From Kalmusia sp. IMI 367209 (taxonomy: Eukaryota; Ascomycota; Dothideomycetes; Pleosporales; Didymosphaeriaceae), in NCBI GenBank assembly GCA_027946365.1, contig JAPEUQ010000005.1:868001-932000 (forward strand): a DNA stretch of 64,000 nucleotides. The letters are read 5' to 3'. The first letter of the stretch is position 1; each line of letters opens with the position of its first letter. The notes beneath the pieces were generated by a model. That model saw nothing but the letters and a program-made list of their open reading frames with translations. It did not search any database and had not been told where the DNA came from. The translations under genes were made by a program, and so were the position numbers. Shown here in pieces: positions 33,417-44,958 of this stretch.

Positions 33417-36299
33417 ATGGCAGCCAGTTCGCAGTACCACAGAGGCGCGCCCGCTCCCCACTCGCACTACCACGGCCTGCCCAGCACGAACGAGCACCTG
33501 TACGCCGACTTGACAACCTCATGGCATGCCTCTCACGCCGGCCTGTCGCGACCTTCCGCTCCTTCGGCCCTTCTCCAGCGACTTAGCCCGCCGATCAACC
33601 GTTCGTCCGCCCACTATTTCGACTACAGCGGGTCCAGCGATTACGTCAATCCCCAACCGCAACCGCAACCGCAATCCCATTCCGCGTGGCCTACGCACTA
33701 CGGCCGTCCGGTGTCCCAGGCATGGAACACGGCCTTTGGCGAGAGCGCCTTCACCCCGCGCTCGCTTTCATATAGCGAGGCTGAAGGTCGCCTGCCCGTG
33801 CCGCACACCAACAACCCTCGGCCGTCGCGCCAATATCAAATCGCCCCGGAAACAGCACAGACTATTCCTCCCACTCCCCACTCATATCGGCCTCAGGACG
33901 GCCATCATGAATCAGAGGTGGCTACCGTGAGCGCCGACTGCTACCACCTCAAGAGCAATCTAACGCCACGCGAGGATGTTCCCGCTCCCCCAGATGCCCC
34001 ACCCTTGGCTCCCGTCGCAAGCATACTAAACTATGCCAACCCTAACATGCACGTTGCTCCAACCAATGCGCCATCCCAAGCAGCTGTGACTTGGGCTCCC
34101 GACTCCGGTTCCGACGTATCGCAAGCTGCTCCTCCGCATGGCTTCAACAACCCCAGCCAAGCTCTGCCAGCCAACGTAGTGCTGGGAGATCAAGGGGCCG
34201 TGCGAGGCGCCGCTTGGGCTATGGTCGGCTCTGGTCCTAGCAATCCGACGTCGGATGTATACGAACATTTGCCGGAAACAACATCGTTGTGGCCCGTCCA
34301 ACCAGATCCGCAAAATCTTGGACATCTACAGCATGCTCCTCCGGATCCTACGCTCCACCCGAGGAATGCTCCTCGAGGAAGGCGGTCTGCGCCTAAGAAA
34401 ACTGCAGCAAAGGTTCCTGCCGCATTCGTTGCTAGACAAAAAAAGTCGAAGGTGTCCAAGAGGAAAGGACCTCTGGATGAAGCTGGTCGGCAAAAGACGC
34501 ATCGGATGCGCAAAGAGAAAATGAGCTGCCTCCGGTGCAGGTTCTACAAATCGGGTGTACGTCGAGTTGTAGCTTGGCCTGTGTGGTGTTTTGGACTAAC
34601 ATTGTCGTAGTGCGACCAAGGAGACCCCTGTCAGAAGTGTCAAAAGGTCGTGGGAAATGCCAGATCATTCAAGCTAGAGTGTACAAGAGGTCGTCTTGAA
34701 GATGCTATGCTGGTCCGTCACTGTATGTTTGATATGGCCTTATAGTGCCGCACGATACTGATGTGAAATGCAGGCAATGGTCGATCCAACCAGGAAGAGG
34801 GAGAGTTTCTGGGCTATGAGTGGGAACAGAATTGGCACCTCCTTGCTATGGAATTTCTCTGGAACCTCCCAAACTCCGGTCCTGTTAACATACATCCAAT
34901 GCGGATTACCATCGGTCAATATCGTCCAAAGCGGCCCCCTTCTAGATGCAGTCACGAACGAATGGAGTACCATGGAAGGCCGGGTCAGAGTGGTCGAACA
35001 GCCGCCATATGCCGTTTATGACACACAGAGCCTAGTCCCGGCATTTGAAGGATACTTCAACAGCTTGCAGCCCGCTGTTGAAGATTGGATCTTACAATCA
35101 GTTTCACACGATGAGATCGCGGTCCTCACATATCGAGAGGTCAGCCGCCTACGAAAGACTCAGATGAACGACCAGCACAACCTTCTTAACCTTTGTATGA
35201 GAGTCCAGTGCCTCTCGGTCGTGTCGCAGGGTTACGGCACGGTTTGGTCCAACAATGTTCCTGGTATACAAGAATACGATTACAGTAAAATGGGCCGTAC
35301 TCCCTATGCGGCCTACGACAGGAAGTCTCGCGATCGACCGTTGCCAGCAGCTATCACTCAACAAATGGATGTTGCTGCTTTGAAGCTCTTGAAAAAGCTA
35401 GAAACGGCTTGTCACAAGGAATTCTCAACTCGAATCTTCAAGCCGAAAATCAAGCCTTGGTACGAACTGTTTCTTTGTTTGTATGTCATCTTCTGGAATA
35501 TGGAGTACATACATTCTAGTGCGGAGTCTTACATTCAATCTAAGAACGGAACGGTAAGCAATGAAGTGATCTGCTCTAGATCGCCAAAAACTAATATCAT
35601 TAGACTATTGAGTCCCATGTTAGCAATGTGGTGAACAGCCAGCTCAAAAAGTGGGAATACTCTTTCCAGGTTCTTATACATCATTGGATGGCCATTTTGC
35701 GTGATTTCCTCCCATTCAAGCTAGCGCGGGAGAATCCTGAAGAGTTGCGTGACAATGGTCACCTGGATCCTGAAGGATTCGAGTATGTGATGAGGGTGAC
35801 GAGCATTGTCGATCGTATTGGAACAATCGGTACGTGCATATGCAAGATAGTATTGGCGAAGTACTAACCCATGCCTGTGTAGGCCAATCTACATCTCCTT
35901 ACACCGGCTTCGGTTCTACGCACAACTCACTGTCTAGCGTGTGGATCAAGGCTCTACTACAAGCGGCGGGTATGTAGCTGTTGGTATTGGTTTCTCTGTC
36001 TAGTCTTTCAATCGTCTTTGGTGTTCACCTTCATCTTTTGTTTCTTACTCATAGCCACGGAGCATACGGGAAAACCGAACTCGGACAAGTTCAACCGGTC
36101 ATACATACACAAGTGGCAGCATGTGTTTCAGTGTTTAATTTGGATTTCATTGAGTATGTCACTCACGATACGTGGGCATCGCAATTCAGATACTGAATGT
36201 TCCCCCTACCCCCCCAAAAGTAATTGCAACAATCGCAAACTCCTAATTACCCTTTCAAATGTTTATGGCCACCCACTCCCACTTCAATTCCTGAAATGA
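33417..36299 (+). CDS. Fungal zinc-cluster (Zn2Cys6-like) regulator, atypical spacing
   Basis: Exons 33417-34556, 34611-34722, 34774-35553, 35604-35829, 35883-35969 and 36055-about 36299. The first 370 residues are Pro/Ser/Gln-rich and disordered. A basic stretch (KTHRMRKEKM) leads into a cysteine cluster split by intron 1: CLRCRFYKSGCDQGDPCQKC, then a final Cys 13 residues on. The spacing CX2CX6CX5CX2CX13C has a longer last loop than standard. The middle region contains PPYAVYDTQSLVPAFEGYF, VEDWILQSV and SVVSQGYGTVWSNNVPGI, as in long fungal regulators. The frame changes by one base near the C5 run 34935-34939; removing one C gives KRPLLDAVTNEW and continuity. A short intron is the alternative. 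The 3' exon end is uncertain. Likely a nuclear DNA-binding regulator. Confidence 0.72.
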
Positions 36300-36343
36300 C
36301 AAAAGCCACCATAATGCAATAAGAGAGGCCAACGAAATGGCAC

Positions 36344-37673
36344 TTAGCCGTGGCTCTCACGACCGCTAATCTTGCGCCAGGGATCATTATCTTGGACCGG
36401 AATCTCTTGATGTCTACCAGCCGCGAACGGATCGTCAAAGTTGTTCCTCCATGAAACAGGCTTATCCCAGGCGTTCTCAGGGTCTCGGAGAAACATGCGG
36501 AGAAGGTGGCGCGTGCTGGGCTGATCGCTCTTGCCATAGGCAGCACGAGCGTGCAAGATGCTCAAATTGTTGATGAATTGGATGTCGCCCTGCTGACGGT
36601 CAAGCTGCGTGCAGACCTTTTGTGCGGCTTCTTCCACCGCGTGGAGAGCATGCAGCTGTTCGCTGGAAAGATCCGGCATGCTCGGGTCGCGAGGAATATG
36701 AGCGCCACCCAGAAGCGGGGCCTTGACAAGCTGGCACATGGGCTTGCCCTTTGAAAATAGTAGGGTCGGACCGAGCTCAAGGTAAGGAGCCGAGTCTCTG
36801 CTATCCTGTCAGCAATCAACGGTTCCTACACCTTACAGGGAGCGCTCACTTTTGCTTCAGCTCGAATGGCCACTTGGGCTCCGCCATGGTCTCCAGCACA
36901 GCCGGGTCCTTTTCGAGGAGTTCGTTGTAGATGCTCCAGAACGAAGCTACGTATTGCTGACCGCCGTTGCCAGCACCCCCGTCGTCTCGGACGTGGAGGG
37001 CGAGCACGTCTCCGGAGAACCGATCACTGTGAAAATCCATCGCGGCCGTGATTTTAGAACCAGCGAGACCGATGTCCTTGGCCCATTGGGGAACTTTGTC
37101 GTGCGTCGCGTCGCGGACATGACCTACTTGATATCAGTGCAAAATTCCCGATGGAGAGGGCACGCAAACACCCACTCAAAGTCTGGTTCGCATATGAGTC
37201 GGTTGCACGTTCAGAACACGTATGTGCACAGATGCCAACAAACGCGATGACGGCTTCCTCATCGTTGAACTTGGCTGCGTCGAGCCCTCGGAGTACGCAA
37301 AGGCCAAAGCCTTGATGCACTTCTTTGCTGAGCGAAGCCAACTTGGTGGAGAGCCGTGGACTCAACGGGAAGGTCTCCTTGCTGATTGCACCACGTTCTA
37401 GTCTTTGCACTGGGCTTGATGTCAATCGAAATCTTCGCTGAATGGGAACGGCGAGCCAAGCCACTTACATTTGAACGAGATCACGGCCGACCGAATTTCT
37501 GCAACTGCAGCAGCGTCCAGCTTGACGACGTACTTGGATGGATCTAGCTCGGCACTCTTCCAGACCATAGGGCCTTCTACGGATGGAGCAAGCTGATCGG
37601 GTGCAGATCCAATGGACGAGTGGCTCCGCAAACTTTCCAAGGAAGATTTCGCGCTTAGGCTTGAGATTGACAT
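36344..37673 (-). CDS. TauD/TfdA-type Fe(II)/2-oxoglutarate dioxygenase
   Basis: Four exons (37673-37469, 37409-37176, 37123-36850, 36797-36344) give 388 residues. All introns are 52-59 nt and in phase. The fold's metal ligands are visible: FHSDRF (the HxD pair) and, near the C-terminus, ILHARAAYG with the distal His. The conserved Arg follows in RHLLRMFLRD, which would bind 2-oxoglutarate. VHQGFGLCVLRGL and HVRDATHDKVPQWAKDIG are also typical of fungal members. These enzymes hydroxylate or cleave small substrates such as sulfonates, gamma-butyrobetaine-like compounds or metabolite intermediates; which one cannot be read. Its 3' end faces that of the zinc-cluster gene with under 50 bases between. 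Confidence 0.87.
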
Positions 37674-40600
37674 ATTTGTAGATGCGTTGAGTTGTACTAA
37701 GTGGCTTTTAGATAATGTCGTTTTGAAGTTATGGGTTGTCTGAAGTTTTGTGATAATTAAGAGTTCTGTTAAGACGTCGAAGTATGGAAGTTGTGGAATG
37801 TTGATGCAGGTTCCAGGCACCCGGATAGGGCTTTTATATGCAGAAGGCAAAGGAGCATCCGATGCATGGAAGGTTCAAGGTAAGAAGGGATGCGCCGGGC
37901 AACTTCACGCAGAGCTGACTGAGCCGCGCAGATACAAACAGCACCTCATTCAAAGATGGGGCGAATCACGAAATGACAGCGCTTGTAATCCCGGACACGA
38001 TTCCCGGAGAGGATTGCGTTCAAGGCTGGCTAGAGGACCTCTGCGCTCATTCGCTCGCCGCGTTCACATTAAGCCTGCCAGTGTCAGCTTGCAGTATTGG
38101 GCGACCGGATCCTCCAACGACATTGTGCCTGATGAGCGGGTCCAGAAACACAATCACAAGAACGCTTAGTGGGACCAAGTATCCATGGTTTGCCACACGG
38201 GCGGTTCTAGTTGCTTGTCCATCAGGTCACAGACTTGGTGCTGTTGTGCCACTGCACCGCGGTTGCCCAAGCGGCAATTCACATTGAACACGCAAGATGC
38301 GCCTACAACACACCCTCCCAATAATTTGCCGCGTGTACGCGCGCACAATTAGCTGTGCCGAGTGCTTCGCCCCCTTGGAAGGATCATCTAGTAGCTTCTA
38401 ATGCATTATCTAGGGCTTGTTTGCAGCCAGTCGTGAGCGGGGGCGTGAGCGGACAAGAGCATCAAGGGAACTCTTTGGCGGATCGCGATCACCCTCGCGC
38501 ATCAGCCCTACGAAACTTGCCGCTTCAAGCCTTGGGTAGATTGATCATACCACGTTGATGCCTCTACGCAGTCATAACGAAACACCCCGCAGCATCAGCT
38601 CCGCACCGAAACTATGCGCCACCGTTGTCGACCAAGATACCCTGCAAAGGTGGTCAGCTTGACCGGGTACGCTAACAGCGGCGGTCGAGTGTTAGGGTTT
38701 GATATTGTCTGTTTCCACGCCGTGCAGTGTGCTATCGGACCACGCTGGACGTGCCGCTGGGACGGCCATTCACTATTCCCATGGTGCCAACCCCACGTGG
38801 GGTCTGCTTTTCCTTCTCCCGTCCCGCCTGGAAACACGTGCGACATGTACACGGCGCATCGCTACAGTGGCCAAAGGCTTTGGGCGATAAAATGGCGCGT
38901 CATCGCGGCCGTGGAACTGCGGGGCAACGCAGCAGTCATGCTGCATAGCTTTCTCAGCGCTGCTGTTTCGTGATAATGTGCATCTTTCGTGTGACGGGGG
39001 GCCCGGCAGAGCCATGAGGAGCATCCACGTCAATGGGAAAACCGGAGCTCGACACTGAGTCTGACCCTGCCCCTTGCACGAAGCTTACTGGTGTACTGGC
39101 CCACGGTTCAATTTTCCACTCGTACCGTTGACTGCTCGTCGTTATTCTCCGACGAGGCAGACGGTCATGGGAAGTCGACCGAATGACTTGCCTGGTTGAG
39201 CGCCGTGCATCGTTCGAGCATTAGCGCTGTACGCAATGGGGGGCAGGGGGGATGCACGATTCGAATACGCAGACACGCCACAGAGCAGCGAGCGTCAAAA
39301 GGTTGGAGGCAGATGGGCGCTTCACGCGGCGCTCCAAACAAGGTGCTGACGCGATGTCGGCCATGATGCTGTCTCACCACGACCCCAAGCTTAACAAGGT
39401 ACCTATGGCGACGGGACGGTACGCTCGCCAGCGGGAAGGACGGATAAAATCTTACTACTGTTGGTTCTCTGGCTGCGCGAGGCTCAATTCGGACGTGTTG
39501 CGCCAGCACCGGTCGCTCAACATCACAATTGTTGATAGCCAGCGTCTGGAGCGGATGCTCGAGGTTTCGTGCATCGTCTGGTAGTCACCTGTCCATCGGC
39601 TAACGATTTGGCTACTGCAGCAGCTCGCTCGTAGGAGCAGCATGCTGGGAAGTGCAGATCGACTATTCAAGCCACCACCGCTCAAGGCTGAGGGTTGCGT
39701 CTGGGCGGCTGCCGTATGCCGGACCACGCCGGATAAACACCGACTTTTATATGCATCGCTTTCGCTGCTCGATCGACTATGTCTTTGTTCCACCGCAACC
39801 GGGGAAGGGTGCTGATGTTGGGGGAGTGGTCAGGGCCAGCGAATCGGTGCGTACGACATCGCTTACAGAGCCACCCGCCTCCCACAGAACAGGACAGGAC
39901 AGGACGATACAGGACGATACAGGACAGGTACCACCACTAGTAGCAATCAGATAGTGGATCCGTTTAGCATCTCGATGCCATCCTGCAGCCTTGCTCACGA
40001 GTACCATGTTTAACCATGTGTTTCCACTCGCCCAGTGGCAGCTTTGCTCTGCTCTGTTCTGTTCGACATCCCCCGCTGCATCGTTTTGCATAACAATCAA
40101 TTCCACAAAAGAGATGACGGGGATCAACTCGGTGTTCCATTTCACCAGCCATTGCCATGGGGAGGGGTGCAAGCGTTACCTCGCTGCTCGGGACTTCGCT
40201 CACTGTTACCATGGTGCACTTGTGAGTATCCAGCGACGCGACTCAGACAGCCTTGTATTCGGCGCCCCTATCAGTCGTGAACGTTAGGATAGGCTAGTGT
40301 TGCCTATCAGTACGACGAGACAATCGCACAGGGCCTAGAAATTCGTTCCACCACCCCCCCAGCACCAACCCCATTTCTTGATCATGCCCACGGGTTATGG
40401 ATCGGATCCATTGACCGATACAACGAGGTCCCAGGTATATGTGCCCAGAACCTGTTCATGCAGGGTGCTTTGGTTCGCTACGCCTAGACTTGAGGGCAGC
40501 TTATCCACATGCGACCAGGATTCCGTACCACACTGGCCAATGCTTGTTTCCCCAGCTGTCTCACCTCTATGGCCTATGGCCACTTCATGGGCCAAATTCG

Positions 40601-42600
40601 GGCTGAACTAATCACCCTATTCCTTCACAGCGCGCACGTAGGCGCAGAACACGCGCGCATGACGTGCACCGATGGCCCGATGGCCCACCTGGCAGCATAT
40701 AATCTACAAGTCGGGACATTTCTTGCGCCTTGCGCATCTTACGTAACCTCGGCATTCGTACTCGCTCACCGCCTTTACTATCAGTCTTATATGAATTATG
40801 GAGTACCCAGTCCATAGGGTTTGCGCAGAAATTCACGGATATACCTCATTGACCGGTTGAGGGGACATGGTATCTTGCCACACGCAGTGATCGGTGAAGG
40901 GCTCAATGTCAATTGCGGATTGGCCATTCGTTACCGCTGCCGCCATTTCCCGTCCGCAGAGCTCCATCGGTTGCATCGAGCCACTCGGCAGTGCCTTGGC
41001 TCGACGTGAAGTCCGCGGCAGCAGTGTCTAGGTTGGAGCTGGCCCTGTATGCTGAGGACGCCTGACAGCTTCCTACAGTACACTGGGCCCACTCTAGACT
41101 ACACTACAAGACCAGAACGCGCCACCCGCGCCGAGGCACAGCCCCATTATTTCCAGAACAGCGAAACCCCTCGCGGCGCGGGACGTGTTTCCGCGAGCCG
41201 CCATGTCGACGGGGGGACATGATGCGCGGTGCCTCAGTGTGATAATTATGGGAACGAACACCAACTCGTCTCTTCTCTTACTTCGGGATCCATGGGGTAT
41301 AAGAGAGCATATTATGGGTGCCTCGCGTACTAGCATGGTACTTACACCGAGCAGCGGCTCTGTACCGATTCAGGTAACCTACGCGAGGGTACGAGGCTGT
41401 CCGTGATTTATCATCCGTCAAGCCGTGCATCTGATGAGCGCGCAACCCTAGAGCGAGGCATGTCAGACCTCAGCCCTACGGCGCATTTGGCCCCGCATCA
41501 CATACTCACGCCTGCCCCCTCCCTCCGGACTCTGCTGGACTCAGAATGCGTCGAAACGGGCAATGGATGCGTTCGGTCGAGGCTCCCGCGCGATTTCGAA
41601 ATACCATGCACGCCATTCCGTGAAACCTTGGATGGATGGGACGCAACTGGGTGTGATTCGTGTTTCCCCGCCTTCAGCCGTTGCGTTTCAGCCATTGCAC
41701 ATGTCGTGCAACAGTGGTAGTTGCGCCGTACGGCAAGCCCATCAAATCCATATTGTGTACAGCTGAGGTCTGCGGGGGTCTTTCCAGCCGCCTCGTGTAC
41801 GTGGTGAGAGCGGATAGAAGGGAAAGCATTCCAAATAGGGGGGCAACACATGTGGTCGATAAGGGTTGCTCGAGGGCGAGCGCGTACGCACATTGGCTCT
41901 CTTGAGGAGGTGTGGAGCGTGATCCATTAGTCTTTGTTCTCTCGCAAAGGGCTGTAGGACGTACGATCTTCATACTTGCATTAGAGCGCCCTTTTGGGAG
42001 GCATGACGCGAAGACCCAGAGCCCCAGAGCCGCAGCCCCCGTTCGACCATCAGCTTCCACTCTCTTGTCCTCGCTTCTGCCCTTCCCCATACTAGAGCAT
42101 CCAATAACTACCTTTCATGACCGCCGTTGGGAAGAGCAATGCACAAGATGCTGTCGTGGAGCAAGATGCACGAACGGAGAGCGCCACACCCCCGGACTAG
42201 AATGCATCACGAGGACCTACTTGATTGGCTGGATGTTTTTACCGGGTTTGCATGATGGGCAAGTTCCCAGCCGACAAACAATCCCACCACGTACAATGCA
42301 AATCCCATGTGTCCTCCAAACGATTTCCTAGGATACGCGATAGATGGAGGGCTAGAGCGGTGGTTGCATTACAAGAGCCCCTTGCTCGATAGATCAACGA
42401 CAACCTCCTCCACTACACGCTGCAGTAGTTCGCGGCCAGGCCCTGGGGCGTGTTGTCGTGGTGATTGGCCGATTCGATGCCCAATGGCGACGTCAGAATA
42501 TGTACCTAGAGATACCTTGCAGGATGTCTCTCCCAACCTTTTTACGGACCAGATGTCAGGGCGAGACATGCTGGGAACAAGCTTCAATCTTCAACGGTGA
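37674..42600. other. Gene-free region, about 4.9 kb
   Basis: Many short frames on both strands, none with domain motifs or consistent splice structure. Base composition is mixed, near 50% GC. No transposon ends or long repeats were noticed by eye. It may be relic or recombining DNA next to the regulators. Confidence 0.45.
39889..39928. repeat. Imperfect ACAGG/GATACAGG repeat
   Basis: ACAGG units repeated with two interspersed GATACAGG copies over about 40 bases, in non-coding DNA. Confidence 0.75.
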
Positions 42601-44958
42601 ATGAGATTCGTCCTAATGTATAGCGTAGCAGATCGAAAGCTTAGCTGTGTAGTTAAAATGAACCACATTGTGTCATGTTGGCGAGAAGATTACGCGTAAG
42701 AGCGATCATAGACCAGGCCCTTCGTTTGATGTGATGTGTGTAGTGTATGATTTGCTGAGAACGGCTATTACGGCATCTAGTATACCTCGAGAATGGAGCC
42801 TTCGATAGCTGTCATATATTGATTTGACGTCTCGAGTATCTTTTGAGCCTTTTTATCTCTACCATTTCAAGATTACTAGATAAAATCGACAGTGGAATGA
42901 GACAGGCAATAAATTAGATCACGTTCGTTACGCCATCCCAAATTTCGGAAAGTAAATGAATTGTCAGGAAGACCGTTAGGCACGAGGATTCCCTATTGAA
43001 GGAGAACTTGTAATCGAAGCTTCGAAAATATTGTGAATTTGATATCTACCGTGAAGATTTGTTACCCATACTGAGTTTATTTCCTGGGTATATAATATGT
43101 ATATTCTCAAGTCACATTGCTCCGTCATGACGGAAGCATGGGTGATATAGCTGAAATCACAAAGACTACGCCTGGCCAAGCATTAGCCTCTATAGGACTG
43201 AAAGACAATTCGAATATCCCATGACATCGACTTCCATGTCTACGTACAAACGAACATTGTAACTGCCGAATCCCTTGAAAACGGTTCCCATCTTCATCAG
43301 CAATAGACTTCACATTTCGTACGAACGACACTGCAATCCTTTGTAGCCATCGGTGCAAAGTGATTAGAGCAGGAGTCAGTTCTTGTTCGTTCTTCTAGTC
43401 CGCGTATATAATGCTAAGATTTCCTGCAAATTCCGAAGTCCTCTTTCCACTGAAATATAAAGCGAGCTGCTCCTCTATATTATCAAACTAGACCGCAGAA
43501 CTAAAGTATGAGGATGAAGAGGTTATCCGGTGGCTAATACTTGCTTGTGAATTCACTTTTCTCGGGTAGCCATTGAATAGGAGTGAATGAGATGCACCTC
43601 GTCTTAAGTTACAAAGTAAGATATGAGGATGGCAGCCATTCGTACTCTTTGATGTGAAGCTGTAAATCAAGACATAGCCAGAAATCTTAACAATCCCCAA
43701 CTTCAGGCAGGTTCGTTCTACTGGCTTTCATCTTATTGCATGCACTACTACTATGGTTGGATATGAAGAGATGCTTTCAGCATTCGCCGAGCAACGGGAG
43801 TGTCATGACTAGTTTGGATGGTAAAGTTCTTCTCAAGTAAATTTAGCAATGTCAGCCTCTCAAAACAACTAGTGCTGTTCTTCGGCCACAGAATGCTTTT
43901 ATGCAGAAGAGTCGATCATATGTCGAGTACACACTGACCATATCGTAAAGCGAACGTCCCTGCAACGCCTTAAAATGCATCCAAGTTGCCTGTAGAAAAT
44001 ACAAGAGCACATTAAGAGAAGCCAAAGAGAATAGCATCTTGAGCATGCGCAGATTTAGCACCCCTAAGATACCTCGGTGAGGGTATGACAGTGAAAATCA
44101 ACAGTTCCTCGTTTATTCTATTTTGAGACTCAATGACACATTGGAAATACAGTTTGCACTTGCACTTCCACTTTACCTCGTTCGTGGTATACAATACCTA
44201 CGGAAATAAGTCTGGCGGAAACGCAACACCTTTACTATCACCACCTTTTAACACGCCTTTTAAGTTAGAAAGCAGGAGGGAACCGCTGCTATATTTTTTA
44301 GTTTACTATCCTTTAACCTACGTACAATCTTTCGATGATTAGTAATACATATAATACCTACGGGAACATTGCGCATCTTGGAAGGCCCTGGAAGCATCAG
44401 ACGTGGCTCAAGAGATAGAATTTAGCTGGCCCTACTTGCCATATTCAATGTGTACAAGCATAATTAGTACTCTAGCCTGAAATTTGTAGTAGATGTATTA
44501 TTTTTGAGCTATACGAAACGAGCAGTCAGCTAGAATTGATTCTTTGATCTTCAATGCCGTCTGATGAGTTTTATGTGTAGAAAAGTTAACTACAAAGTTA
44601 GGGGTCTGTTACTTTCTTCCTTCCCCGGGATCTGTCATTATTCCTTATCCAGCCGGTATGAATACCCACTCAGATTCTACATACATATACTCTGACCGTT
44701 TGCATGCCGGGAACAGGCATTCTTGGGCTCGGAGAGGTTGTATAGGAACGGTTATTAATCTTGTTTACCTGCCCTTGATCGCATGAATCAATATACCACC
44801 TCGACCGCACCACTATTCATCTGTACCCACCAATCTCCATTGCTCATCACACCAAATCGCCTGACAGTCTTGGGCAAAGCCGAGCCTACAGCTGAATTGA
44901 CCAATAACCCGCCCAGGCGAGCGTCCGAAGCAGCCGATAGCTGTACTTTCAAGGTCTC
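42601..44958. other. AT-rich gene-free region, about 2.4 kb
   Basis: Visibly richer in A and T than the flanks, with frames interrupted at short intervals. Minus-strand fragments near 43125-43358 and 43852-44061 have protein-like composition but no family I can name. Compatible with a decayed, possibly RIP-mutated sequence. No gene called. Confidence 0.45.

Noticed and set aside
33136..33513. Frame with poly-Arg then poly-Cys
   Set aside because: It is one of three translations of the CCG/CTG tract and overlaps the regulator's coding start. Not a credible protein.
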